64,000 nucleotides of DNA from Carnegiea gigantea (GCA_029747015.1 JAKOGI010002486.1:1-64000); one strand, 5' to 3'; counted from the stretch's first letter, positions 47,649-59,320 are shown. Notes: a model not told the origin generated them from the letters alone. Translations and numbers: made by a program.

Positions 47649-48229
47649 TTTTGGAGCTATCAGTGATTAGTCTGGCCGACTGTTGAAGAGGCAATGAACA
47701 TAATAGGAAGAAGAAGAGCAATGGATTGGATACACAATGTAGTGAACATAGTAGGTCCAGCATTGATCCTTCTCTTGGTGTGCCTATTTCTACCACTCTT
47801 TCGGTTGCCCAAGTTGTTCATTTCCATCTTACGTTCATTCTTTTTCATCGAAGATGTTGCCGGCAAAGTTGTCATCATCACCGGCGCTGCCTCCGACATT
47901 GGCGAGGTAAGTTTCCTTCTTTTTTCTTTCATCTTACTTCCTTGTATAAGTTGCATTCTTTATGTAAATATGGATTTGGTCATGGTTTAATTTGTACATC
48001 CACATTTGAAAAAATTGCCATTTCTTTTATTGGCTCCCCCTGTTCCCCCAGGCTTCTTCTGGAGGCTAAGGTTAAATACTTAACGTTTACATGCATACTT
48101 GAACAGATTTTCAGTTTAGACAAAGTCTTATTATTGTTGGTCTATACTAGGCAACGTGAAAAATTAGTTATTATCGATTTTTTTTTTTGGTCTTTGGACC
48201 TCTATTTTAGTAGAGTTAAGCTACCATTG

Positions 48230-48530
48230 GATCAGTGGCAAAGTCAGGAATTTTGGAAAGGGGGTTGAAAATATCTATGCACTTTAACCAAGAATTAAAC
48301 TGTTAAATTTTTATATCAATTAGATAATTAATAAAGAGTCACACTTATAAGCTCAAATGAGGTTCCATCCTAAAATCAATTCACAATGGGTGGAGTAACT
48401 TATAAACTTCTATATATGCTCAAGCCCTTCAATTTTATCAATATGGGACAACACCCACTTTCATATTTTTTTTATTTTTATTAATATGCGATGATACCCA
48501 CTTTCATATTCCAATTTAAACAAATTTGGT
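48230..48530 (-). repeat. TGTTGGAGTATG repeat, copy 2
   Basis: The reverse complement of 48341-48520 matches 39972-40190, including the doubled GAAAGTGGGT word and the GAGCATATATA box. Just left of it, 48232-48262 reads AGTGGCAAAGTCAGG, a common transposon-edge type word. Confidence 0.6.
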
Positions 48531-48539
48531 ATAGAAATT

Positions 48540-48623
48540 TTCAAATAAACTCACAGATTAAACAAGAAAAACAAATTAAGCATTTTGACTTGGAATTGAA
48601 ATTAAACCCACAAATTAAACAAA
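48540..48623 (+). repeat. About 100-bp tandem repeat, left part
   Basis: AAATAAACTCACAGATTAAAC followed by AAATTAAGCATTTTGAC is repeated at 51935-52000, and again in part at 52030-52075. The Helitron at 48624-51917 sits between repeat units. Confidence 0.7.
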
Positions 48624-48949
48624 CTAGTGCTATACCCTGCGATGCAGGGCTGTTGATTTTTAATAAATGCGTCTGTGTGATTCACCATTTATCTATTTAT
48701 CTACTTTTTATTTTTTCTCTTTTATCAATTGATATACATATATACTGTTAGATAATTCCTTAATTAATAAAAATGAAGTGAATAATATTTAAAAAATAAA
48801 AATAAAAAGGAACCATGAGAATAGTGAAATAAGATGAATCCCAGTAAGAAAATTGTATACAAATGATAATAATTCAACCTCTCTAATTTATATGGGTAAC
48901 ATCTCTACCCTACAATATAACAAAGAGTTTAGTGTCTCATTATCTTCCT

Positions 48950-49045
48950 TATTTATTGAGGTCCTGAATACATCAGGTCTTAGGTTCGATTCCCCCTCCC
49001 ACCGTACTAGCTTTGTGGCTCATTTGAACTCAAAAAAAAATCTCG
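48950..49045 (+). mobile_element. Truncated SINE-like insertion in H1
   Basis: About 95 bp present in H1 but absent at the matching place in H2 (about 50900-50910). It contains a Pol III box-B word, GGTTCGATTCC (about 48983-48993), and ends in an A-run (49032-49040). The box-A part appears lost. Confidence 0.6.
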
Positions 49046-49599
49046 CTTAATTAAAAAATTTCTTCTCTAAATATTGGATTACTCAAAAATTATAAGCTCG
49101 TGTAGATGTATAATATGTTAATCATGGAATATAATAAATGTTAAAAAAGTTACACATTATAGTTAAACATGTTTGAGTATTTTAATGCTATATTTAAAAC
49201 AAATAGGTTTTATCGATAATTAAAATTTTTTCAAAGTAAAAACTTTTGGTATGAAAATCCAAAAGGGTGAGAATAATAAACATGGGGAAAACAAATGATG
49301 AAAGATTACAAGTCAAATTGTTTTAAAAATATAGCATCATAATTTAAAAGGGTGAGCCAAATAAAAATGAAAAAGAATGAGAGATTACAAAGTAATGATG
49401 GAGAGAATATAGACTGATATTTGATATTTAAAATTTTAATTTGTCGATAATATTTAATTGTACATTGTGGGTCCTCTTCGGATGAAGTACAAAGGACCCT
49501 CAACCAACCTTTTACTCAATACTCAAGATATAAAACTATAAACATACAGGCTGTCAATCAAATATCTCTCTAAGAAATTGTGTTTTGCTAATAGTATAA

Positions 49600-51223
49600 T
49601 CTATCTATCTTTATAACTATATATAAAATTGAATAATAGTATATGAAATTAACATGTGGATGTCTTAGGTGGCGTTAAAAGGTGAGATGGCGAGTTGTTA
49701 TTGGTTTAACTTGCCTTTCATTTACTAATAAAATTTATTAGCGATTTTTTTTACATTTAAAGTGATCATTATTGCATGCATTTATATGCACGAAAATATT
49801 GATTTTCCTATTTTAAAACATCACATTCATACCCAACTTTCTTCCATTATTCTATCTATTAGAAATTGTTGAAAATTGAAACTAAGGAGTCAAACCGGAT
49901 TTTTCTTTTTGGTGTAATTTTATCATGTGGATATAACAAGAGTGAGATCAATGGGTGATATTTTCAAGTGAAATTTTATGTTGAGCTCGTAAAGTATTAT
50001 TGGTTAATTTTTTAATTAAATATTTATTATTATTATTTATAATTTATCATTTAAAATATTTAAATATTTTGATATTTTGATACTTTCTTTAATATTTTAT
50101 TCGGAGCTTTTAGTTCTACTGGAACTTTTAAAATTGGCTTAATCATAATAATTTCTAAAATGTGTGAGTTGTAATTATTGTCTTAATGCCTTGGTCATTA
50201 CTCTATGATTTTGAAACAAATATTAATTGTTTGACTTTTAAGTCTTGAAACTTATGCAAAAAAGTACTGTTTGTAATGACCCTTTAAAAGAACAAGCTAT
50301 GCAACATTTATGTCGTATGGATTCAAAAAGATATATTTACATATTATAATATTAGTAAAATACAAGTTCTTAGAGAGATATTTGATTGACAATCTATACA
50401 TTTATAACTTTACATCTTGATCATTGAGTAAGGGGTTGGTTGATGGACCATTTTTACTCAATCTGAAGAGGACCCACAATATACAATCAAATATTATCGC
50501 AAATTAAAATTTTAAATATCAAATATCAATTTGTATTCTCTCCATCATTACTTTGTAACCTCTCATTCTTTTCATTTTTATTGGGCTCACCCTTTTAAAT
50601 TTTCATGCTATATTTTTCAAACAATTTGACTTGTAATCTCTCGTTATTTTTTTTTCATTTTTATTATTCTCACCCTTTTGGATTTTCATGCCAAAAGTTT
50701 CTACTTTCAAAAAATTTTAAGTATCGATAAAACCTATTTGTTTTAAATATAGCATTAAAAAAACTCACACATGTTTAACTATAATGTGAAAATTTTTTTA
50801 AAGTTTATTTGTTTCATGATTAACACATTATACATTTGTATAAGCTTATAATTTTTTGAGTAATTCAATATTTATGGAAGAAAATTTTTAAATGAGCGAG
50901 ATAATGAAACACTAAACTCTTTGTTGTATTGTAGGATAGAGATATTGCGCGTATAAATTAGAAAGGTTTAATTACTTTATTTTGTGCCAATTTTAATTTT
51001 CTTATTGGGATTCATCTTATTCCATTATTCTTATGGTCCTTTTTTTATTTTTTTAATATTATTCACTTGATTTTTATTAATCACGGAATTAACTAACATA
51101 TGTATATCAATTGATAAGAGTGAAAAAATAAAAAGTCGATAAATAGATAAATGATGAATCGCACAAACACATTCACTAAAAAGGTAAATCAACTGCTCCT
51201 GCATCGCAGGTGTATAGCACTGG
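49600..51223 (+). mobile_element. Helitron H2 (inner, inserted in H1 in opposite orientation)
   Basis: 1624 bp, plus strand. Starts TCTATCTATC at 49600 and ends with the hairpin CCTGC-ATC-GCAGG, then TGTATAGCACTGG at 51223, flanked by A (49599) and T (51224). CTGG fits the CTRR Helitron terminus. Its body matches H1 along its whole length in opposite orientation: 49640-50290 with 51235-51880, and 50380-51223 with 48624-49595. No coding capacity. Confidence 0.87.
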
Positions 51224-51917
51224 TATGTAAACATATAGAAATGTTGCGTGAAAAGAGTTATTACAAACAATACTTCTTTGCATATGCTTAAAGGCTTAAA
51301 AGCCAAGCAATCAATATTTGTTTCAAAATCATAAAGCATTGACGAAGGCATTAAGACAACAACTATAAATTATATATTTTAGAAATTATTATGGTCAAAC
51401 CAAGCTCCAATAGAACAAAAGCTCTGAATAAAATGTTAAAGAAAATATTAAAATATTAAAATATTTTAAATTTTAAGTCATAAATAATAAGTATAAATAT
51501 TGAATTAAAAAAAGAAAAAAATCAACTAATAACACTTTTTCAGCTCAACATAAAATTCTCCTTGTAAATATCACCCATTGATCTCGCTCTTGTTGTTCCC
51601 ACATGATAAAATTGCATCAAAAAGAAAAATCTTGACTTACTCTTTAATTTCAAATTTTAGCAGTTTCTACCAAATAGAAAAATGGGAGAAAGTTGGGTAT
51701 GAATGCGATTTTTTAAAATAAGAAAATCAACATTTTCATACATATAAATGCATGCAATAGTGAGCACTTTTAATATGAAAAAAAATCACTAATAAATTTT
51801 ATTAGCAAATGAAAGACAAAGTAAACCAATAACAACTCACCATCTCACCTTTCAATGCTGCCTAAGCTATCCACAGTCAATCTCATATGCTATTACTCAA
51901 TTTTATATTTATGTAGA

Positions 51918-52130
51918 TTTGAAATTGAAATTAGCAAATAAACTCACAAATTAAACAAGAAAAGCAAATTAAGCATTTTGACCTATAATCAAAATTAAAC
52001 GCACAAATGAAACACATTTGGAATTGAATAGGCAAATGAACTCACAAATTAAACAAGAAAAGCAAATTAACCAACAAATTGAAGGACTAAATAAGAATTT
52101 CAAAAGTAACCAACAAATTAGTTGAATGAG
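51918..52130 (+). repeat. About 100-bp tandem repeat, right part
   Basis: Two units beginning CAAATAAACTCACAAATTAA (about 51935) and CAAATGAACTCACAAATTAA (about 52032), related to 48540-48623. Confidence 0.7.
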
Positions 52131-52139
52131 AGGACATGG

Positions 52140-52292
52140 GCTGATGGTTTGTTTTGAGTTTGTGAGTAGCAAAAATTTAGGAAACAAAAAAAATTTAAAC
52201 AATGAAAACATGAAGAAGAGGACTTGAACCTGCAACTTCGCAACATTAAGTAAAAACTCGCTCACCAGTCACCACACCAACTACTAGTTAGT
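52140..52292 (-). mobile_element. Candidate SINE
   Basis: On the minus strand, GGTGTGGTGACTGGTGAGCG is followed about 35 bp later by a box-B-like GGTTCAAGTCC (about 52222-52232). A T-rich 3' part follows. The spacing resembles a tRNA-derived SINE head. The tail and target duplication are unclear. Confidence 0.4.
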
Positions 52293-52859
52293 ACAATTTC
52301 CATATAGCTAATTGCCTTGGTTTTCATTTATACAAAAACCTTTTTTTTTTGGGGGTGCACATGAAATTTCTTTTTTGGAAGGATGTCGGTTGACCCCACT
52401 GCACCTATGACCATGCTAGATCTGCCACTACATTGACTCATAATAGCATGAAACTCTCTCATCTTAAATTTTTTCTAATTATAAGACTCGAACCCGATAC
52501 CTTAATTAAGGTAAAAAAATACGAGATTGCTTTAACCTACCTATATTAATAGTTATTATCCATTTGAACTTGATCATTCGTGCATTTTAATTTCATTGTT
52601 TGAGTTGAACGGTCAACATTGGCAATTCATTTTGATGTGGGAGAAGTAAATAGGATTGCTTGTTTATGGACGGTTAAATCCATCGTGTTAAATTTTCAGG
52701 GTACTAAATTTCTTGACCATTGACACCCGTTTAGTATGTGCGCCTGTTTTTTGGGCCTCCACTCATTTGCTTAAAACTTTCAAGAGTTACTTTCTTGACA
52801 TGGAATTAAGTCTTTTCCGATTGAAAGGTCTTTACTGTGAATCTAAGTCACTTGTAATT

Positions 52860-54035
52860 AAATCTGATAAAAATTGACCCGATCCATAAATCTGACCCAA
52901 ATCTGCCCGAAAATTTTGAATTTTGAACACGATTTTTTCGACCCGAACCTAAAATAAATCGAACCCGAAAACCCGCAAATTAGCGGATCAAACCTAACCT
53001 GAGCCTGCCCGCTTGACCCGAACATTGTATCTTTAGTTTTTGATTTTTCTCTAATTTATCCCTTTTAATAATAATGGTTAGTCATTTTTATCGAATAGTT
53101 TAAAAAGATATATTGTAACTATTGCATCTATTTATAAATTAAGCAATAATAACCTTATTTTTCTTCTTCATTCTCTAAAAATGATATCGTACACAACTTT
53201 TAAGTGAAAAAAACATTAAAAGTGGGTATAAAATTGCATGAAATAACTATATAATCTTTTAAAAAAAACTAATTTAAAAGAAGACAAGCATTAAAGATGT
53301 GCAAGTCATACCATTATGTACTTAGTTAAATAAATATGTCTAATTATTTTTTAAATTAATTAATTTGTAATTATTTAAATTTTTGATGTTATAACTGCAA
53401 GGTAATATCTTGTGCTTCTTTTGTTCAATTTTATTTAGTTTTTATTCTAACTAGCCTTGAATTATGATGCTATGGTAGGAAAACGGCTGGCCGTATTCAT
53501 ATAGGGGTCGGCCCATTAATAAAGTTTTACTTGATTGGACATCGGTAGATTAGTTAATTAAAATATTAAATTATTAAATAAGTCATTAGCGGTCAAACTG
53601 CTATAACCCATTAAAATGCTCTAAACGGGCTGGCCCATAAATGGCTGACTCACTATTGACATTCTTTCAATGTATGGGTCGATCCACCCAAAACTAAGTG
53701 GGACTTGATTTTTTATCCGCCCATACAAGATGTTCATATATTATAATAAAGAGTTTGAATATTTTTAATATTCTTTTGAAAAATTGCAATTATTATGCCT
53801 TTTCATTAAATACTGGCAATTTTGAGTAATAAATATACATAATCTTTAATCTTGAAAAAAGAAAAATAACTCATCGAAAAAGCACTCTAAACCCGTTGGG
53901 TTGATCCGAAACCCGTAAAACCGAAATACACCCGCCGGTATTTTATCCGAACTTGAAATACACCCGACCCGTATTTTACCCGAACCCGAATACACCCGAT
54001 CCATATTTAACCCATCTGCGCGAACCGATAGGTCT
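52860..54035. repeat. ACCCGAACCCGA-rich repeat element
   Basis: Two blocks (52865-53025 and 53880-54030) rich in ACCCGA/ACCCGAA words flank an AT-rich centre. Such words are common at the edges of plant fold-back or hAT-like repeats. No coding content. It lies in intron 1 of the steroleosin pseudogene. Confidence 0.45.
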
Positions 54036-55864
54036 ACTTGCAATGGTCTTATCCATTTTCTCGAAAAAATTCAAATCAAAAAATTCATTATTCTGTCTAC
54101 TAAGTGTAAGAAATTTATTCACAATTTCATGCTGATTAAATTTTAATGAAGATGAAATGAAAACCAACATCTGGCAATTACTATCAATGTGAAAGTTGCA
54201 GTAAAGCCCAACCAGTTATCGCTAGATATTATTTAACTTTGTGCAGCAATTAGCATACGAGTATGCTAGTAGAAAAGCACGCCTTGTACTGGCAGATATT
54301 AGGGGCGAAATCCTTAGCGAAGTAGCTGATACATGCCGAGAGATGGGGTCCTCTGATGCTGTCACAGTGACTGCAGATGTTACCGATGTGAACGACTGCA
54401 AGCGCATTGTTGATTCTGCCATTACACACTTCGGAAAATGTAAGCGATTTACTAATTTCTTATATCATTTTGCACATTGTTTAGGAAGAATCAAACAGTA
54501 ATCTTCCTGGCGGAAATCACGCATACTATCACTAGACTACCCAAAGTCTCCCAGGGAATGGTTACTAGATCTAGCATTCTGGACCCACTTTGTCGCTGAT
54601 AGTGAACTGCATTTTTCATTCGGGCCTTGACTATTTGACGTGTTGCTAAAAGAGGTTTACCTTGTATTTTTGCTTCTAATTAGAAAGAAAGTCTTAAGAA
54701 ATTCACCTTCTTATGCTTCTATCAAAAAAATAAAATAAAATAGTTCACATTCCTGTGCTGCATATAATGATTGTTGGCGCAATTGAAGTGGATCATCAGT
54801 TAGCAAGGTTGAAGATTTTGTAGACATCACTAAAGGACGCTGTGTTATGGTAATTCGCGTCAAATTTTCTCTTCGATCTCGCTGTTAATTGCTTCTTGCC
54901 CCTAAAAACAGCCTGAACATATAAATTCTACAAGTTGACACATGTCCCGAGTTTCTTGCAGGATGTTAATTTCTGGGGTTCTGTTTACATAACTTGTTTT
55001 GCAATTTCACACGTAAGAAATACTGACGGAAAAATCATTGTCATGGCATCCTCTGCTTCTTGGGTACCTATGCCAACACTGAGCATCTGCAACGTACGCG
55101 ACCTTTTTGTCTCAATTATATATGCACATCCTAAGTAACACTTTTAGTATGATGAACAACTCAAACCGCTATAAATCTTGGCTCACTGACATGCAAAAGT
55201 TTTACCTCCGATCCCTCTGGGAAATTGAATACTCTAACTGGTACTGTATTAAGAACTTTGTTGTGTGAGTTGACACAAGTGTGTACAAAATTATGTCTTT
55301 TGATTATTTTCAGGCGAGTAAAGCAGCACTTGTAGCTTTTTACGAGACATTAAGGGTAGAAGTTGGCTCAGATATTCATATAACAATAGTCACTTGCGGG
55401 TTCATTAAGTCAGAAATGACGAAGGGCAAACACCTTGCTGGAGATGGTCGGATGATCGTTGATGCGGCTGTAAGAGATTTAAGCTTCTTACTTTCTTATC
55501 TTGTTTCCTTGTTGCTCGTCTGCTAATATTATGCATACTTCACTTCCATTTGGACATTAGCTCCTCCTTAGATCTTATTGTCATTACATCCAATCATATA
55601 TGCAAATCACTTACTAGAAATTAACTGTAGGTGTTTTGTATAGTACTCCCATTGCATAAAGCAGACAGGTGTGCACAGGCCATAGTGAAAAGCGCATGCC
55701 GGGGTGAAAGGTATCTAACAGAACCAGCATAGTACAGGGTCACCTACTGGTTGATAACGTTTTCCCCTGAGCTTTTGGAAATGCACCTCAAGTTGATGTA
55801 CTTATACTTACCCAAACACGGGGCTTCATCCAAGATTCAACCAACTGAAGATAAGACCGAGTAG

Positions 55865-56110
55865 AAGTGGTATTGTTACTGAGCAGATCAAATTTGGGTT
55901 CTGGCTGGTGTAGGAAGTGTTGCACTTCTACATTGATTTGTTGTACTTCATCCAAGATTCATGTTTCTTGCTTTTGGTTGCTCCTGCTATAGAAATGACA
56001 GTCTAATCTGATTATACAAGAAGCTTCAATTTCATTGGAGATGTGCGCTGATACGAGATGATTCTACATGCCCGTCAAAAGCCTCTAAAAGAATCATTTC
56101 AGAGTCAAAT
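55865..56110 (+). other. 3' flank shared by the two steroleosin copies
   Basis: GATTCATGTTTCTTG, TGCTCCTGCTAT and AAGCTTCAATTTCATT occur here in the same order as on the minus strand at 29290-29180. The duplication therefore included the 3' UTR. Confidence 0.75.
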
Positions 56111-57093
56111 CCAAAGTAGAGATGCTGGTGTTAGGTAATCTAGATACTACAAATTCTAAGGATTGTGTTGGATACACAAGTCTGAATATTCCGATATAAC
56201 ACATCATGAGTAGAGCCCCATATTGATATTTCAATATGATAAGAGCCATGATATAAGTTTAAGAGGCTACTCACCCTTTGCCTATTAGCTTTAATGTGAA
56301 ACCTCAATAGACTAGTTATTATGAAACAGTTGAAGCAAACTCCCTCCTTTATCATCTTCAACATGTGATGTCAAGGTTAATGGTGACAAAGCTAGAGATA
56401 ATGTGTGGAATGGTCGATCTTGTGGTCCTGTGAATGAGCATTTAGGGTCAATCAGTCTCACCATTTGACTAAGTTTTAATGTCCCCAAATGCTAGCCTTA
56501 TTTCTAAACGCTATCAAATGCCTAATTGTTTCTCAAAAGTTAACCCATAAAATGCTACGGAACACCAACAACTAAGCATAAATGCCATTGACTGCTCACA
56601 AACGCTACTGATGGCTAAATGCTAATTGTAAACGCTTAGACGAACAAGTCCTAAGTCTTCATTCAACAGCAGGACCTTCAAATCTTCCTCAACTTGAATT
56701 ATAGAATAGAAATGAGTCATTGGTGCCATCCATTGAACATCTAACCTTCTAAAAAATGATCGCTTTCAGTTTATCTTGACTTGCACTAGATACTAGGTCC
56801 TATAGACTCAAAGGTTGATGGGCCTCAATTTATGTCTCAATTTCCCTATGGCTCATGTCCTTTGGGCTAAGTGATTTTTTAACAATGTGGCCAGAGGTAT
56901 TCCGTCACTTCGATCATCACCTTAGAAAAAGAAGTACTCATTTTAATCAAGGGATTCCCTTAACTATTTCTTTGGTTTTGGATTCTGCATCTCACTAGAA
57001 TGGAGATATTGTTAACCCAATAAGGAGTAGAGATCCACTTAACTATTAACGTACATAATGGAAATATTTATGCTTCTTGTCAAAACTAGAACA
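56111..57093. other. Spacer with a hAT-MITE-like stretch
   Basis: No gene. 56480-56650 has repeated AAACGCTA, AAATGCTA and AAATGCC words resembling the degenerate array at 35005-35290 in type. The rest is ordinary AT-rich sequence. Confidence 0.45.
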
Positions 57094-57436
57094 TGTTGGA
57101 AAAATGTAGCTCCTGGGTTCCAAGTTGTACCTTCATCATCCGAATCGAATTCACTAAATATTTCACATGTGTACCATCAATATTAAAAATCCGTTGTAGA
57201 GAAACTAAGTTATAGCTATGATATTTTGAGGTTGATTGAATTGCTATCGGTTTCTCTCCCTGGTCAATGATTGAGCTTCTCAATAATATACACACGCATG
57301 ACATGGGCATTGAGACTCACAATTAACCCTAGCTTGGTGCATAAGTCACCAAATCCTAGTCCTACCGCACATAGGAAAGGGAAATATTACAAAAAAGATT
57401 GTGATAAAATCTATCAAGATACAATTTTGCCTAACA
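57094..57436 (-). repeat. C4 3' LTR (probable extent)
   Basis: On the minus strand it starts TGTTAGGC directly after the purine-rich TTGAGGGAGAG (57437-57447). It may end CCAACA at 57094, giving 343 bp. The right border is firm; the left border is inferred from TG...CA ends only. Confidence 0.55.
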
Positions 57437-57443
57437 CTCTCCC

Positions 57444-58050
57444 TCAAGTTGGAACATGCAGATCGAGAATGCCTAAGTTGCCCTTTAAGAACTGAAATTG
57501 TTCCTTTCTGAGAGCTTTAGTAAAGATGTCCACTGACTGTTGCTTAGTCCCAATGTGGGCACGAGTAAGGATTCCGGCTTCAAGCTTTTCCCGAACAAAG
57601 TGACAATCAATTTTAATATGTTTTGTTCTTTCATGGAACACAAGATTTCTTACAATGTATAAGGCTGCTTGACTGTCACAGAAAAGTTTCATTGGAGGAG
57701 AGAAGATGCCCAAGGATACTAGGAAGGATCGTAAATAGACCAATTCACTTGTTGCAAATTGCATGGATCGGTATTCTAATTTGGCTGAAAAGCGAGATAG
57801 GATAATCTGCTTCTTCCTGCACCTTGAAATATGTGAGCCCCCCAATATGATAAGGTGCCCAGTGAGAGATTTTCGTGAAATGGGACATGCTCCCCAGTCT
57901 GAGCCACAAAAGCTAGCAAGTTGAAGGCTACTGTCAGCTCTTAGTAAAATGCCTTGTTCAGTAGTACCCTTTAGATAAAGCAAGACGCATCCGGCAGTAT
58001 TCATATGTTCCTCTCTAGGTACCTGTATAAATTAGGAAAGAATGTGGACT
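57444..58050 (-). pseudogene. C4 RNase H and C-terminus
   Basis: Open for 186 codons (58004-57444). LASFCGSDWGACPISRKSL, RFSAKLEYRSMQFATSELVY and LFCDSQAALYIVRNLVF are the RNase H blocks, and FHERTKHIKIDCHFVREKLE leads to the usual C-terminus. A stop near 58034 separates it from RT, and the first catalytic Asp position reads Gly (CGSDWG). Confidence 0.85.
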
Positions 58051-58884
58051 GCATAAGTGGGACCTGGCCTTGTTATTATGATATAAATCAAGCGTTTAAT
58101 AAGCCTTCGATATTTGGTAGGATTTGCTAGGAGGCGGCCTGGTGCCCATGCTAGTTTATGATTTTCTTCCATGGGGAAGTCAACCGGTTTTGCTCCTAAG
58201 AGACTGCATTCATCAATAATTGTGCCCTGGCAAAGGAATAAACCTCGCAGTCCATGAGCAACTTCAATGCCCAAAAAATATTTCGACGGGCCAAGAGCCT
58301 TAATCCTGAAACCTATATTTAGATGAACTTTGAATTGTTTGCATGCTTCAGTATTATTTTTTGTAAGCACAATATCATCAACATAGACTAATACATCTAT
58401 AAAGATAGCACCCTTTTGACAGGTGAATACTGAGTAGTCAGCGTATGACTGAGAAAAACCATATTCACAAAGTTTGTATGAGAGCTTGGCAAACCATTGT
58501 CTTGGTGCTTGTTCTAGACCATAGAGGGATTTCTTAAGTCGGCGGACTTTGTTTTCATCCTTTCTTTTGAACCCTGGATGCAATTTAATATATACTTCTT
58601 CTTTGAGGTCACCATGTAAGAAAGTGTTATTCACATCCAGTTGACATAATTCCTAGCCTTTTGCCACCACTACAGCTAAAAAACAACGCACACTAGTCAT
58701 GTTTGCAACAGGTGCAAATGTCTTATTATAGTCAAATCCCACAATCTAATAATCACCTCGGATTACTAAGCATGCTCTGTATCTTTCAACGGTACCATCT
58801 GAGTTGTATTTGACCCGATACACCCATTTGCAACTAATGAGTTTCTTTCCGAGTGGAAGACTCTCATTTGTCCAAGTTTCATTC
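58032..58884 (-). pseudogene. C4 reverse transcriptase, main part
   Basis: Open for 200 codons (58634-58032), with NNTFLHGDLKEEVYIKLHPG, RLKKSLYGLEQAPRQWFAKL and the intact YVDD at 58374-58385 in VLVYVDDIVLTKNN. Upstream to 58884 the frame continues as KTFAPVANMTSVRCFLAVVV with stops at about 58654 and 58746. Confidence 0.88.
58880..58884 (+). other. Target-site duplication of the solo LTR, left copy
   Basis: CATTC, identical to 63738-63742. It reads as normal copia RT sequence when the insertion is removed. Confidence 0.88.
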
Positions 58885-59245
58885 TGTAAGGCCCGCCTCC
58901 CTTATTTTTAAGTTAACCTGGCTATTCTACGTTTTACGTCATAAATCATATTTTTATTAACTATATGATTTATGTTATTATTGACGTTACTTATTTATAA
59001 ATTATTGAATGAATGCTAACCCGAGTTTTTGAAATCGTTTTCATTTTAATTAGTTGATTCCCGAAGTCTCGATTGAAATTTTAGTTGTGGGACGCTTCGA
59101 CTCGAGTTTAGTCTAGTCGCTAATGAGTTTGGGTCTGGAACCTAGCTGAATTATGTTATTTGAGCCAAAAAAAAAAAGAAAGAAAAAGGGAAATGGCAAA
59201 AAGGGGGGGGGGATGAGTTTTGGGCTCAGACCCCCGAAACCCCCG

Positions 59246-59320
59246 ACCACCTTCTCTCTCTCTCTCTACTCACTCACCCATCTCACTCTCTCTCTCCCTA
59301 AACTTGCTCACTGTCTCTCT
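59246..59320. repeat. CT-rich leader of the solo LTR
   Basis: CTCTCT/CACTCA pyrimidine repeats followed by a GC-rich, Pro/Arg/His-coding-like stretch to about 59540. The overlapping open frames here are low-complexity and are not called as genes. Confidence 0.8.

Larger units (their letters stand above)
48624..51917 (-). mobile_element. Helitron H1 (outer, non-autonomous)
   Basis: Minus-strand Helitron. The 5' end is TCTACATAAATATAAAATTG (starting at 51917). The 3' end has the hairpin CCCTGC-ATC-GCAGGG, then TATAGCACTAG, ending at 48624. The flanks are A (48623) and T (51918) on the plus strand, the usual Helitron AT insertion site without duplication. Without H2 it is 1670 bp. It has no Rep/helicase coding sequence, so it depended on an autonomous element. 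H2, of the same family, is inserted in it. Confidence 0.85.
47694..55864 (+). pseudogene. Steroleosin (11-beta-hydroxysteroid dehydrogenase-like) pseudogene
   Basis: Exons 47694-47906, 54247-54439, about 54789-54849, 54962-55093, 55314-55469 and 55665-55864. The better start is probably the ATG at 47721 (MDWIHNVVN), which fits the family N-terminus. Exon 1 has a hydrophobic anchor with prolines, like the oil-body anchor, then VVIITGAASDIGE. Exon 2 continues QLAYEYASRKARLVL. Exon 4 has DVNFWGSVY and ASSASW, exon 5 ASKAALVAFYETLRVEVG, exon 6 VKSACRGERYLTEPA. The family makes NADP-dependent sterol dehydrogenases of seed oil bodies. Damage: TGxxxGxG has Asp for the middle Gly, the NNAG segment is missing in exon 3 with a frameshift, the catalytic YxxxK reads CNASK, and TAG (55730-55732) replaces Trp. 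The exon 5-6 reading phase also disagrees. Intron 1 is 6.3 kb of repeats. Confidence 0.88.

Noticed and set aside
48624..51917. A single DNA transposon with very long terminal inverted repeats
   Set aside because: The order is A-B-A'-B', not A-B-B'-A'. Helitron ends and the restored empty site explain it better.
52195..52292. A functional tRNA gene
   Set aside because: Only a box-B-like word and a weak box A are seen. No cloverleaf could be formed, so a SINE head is the better call.
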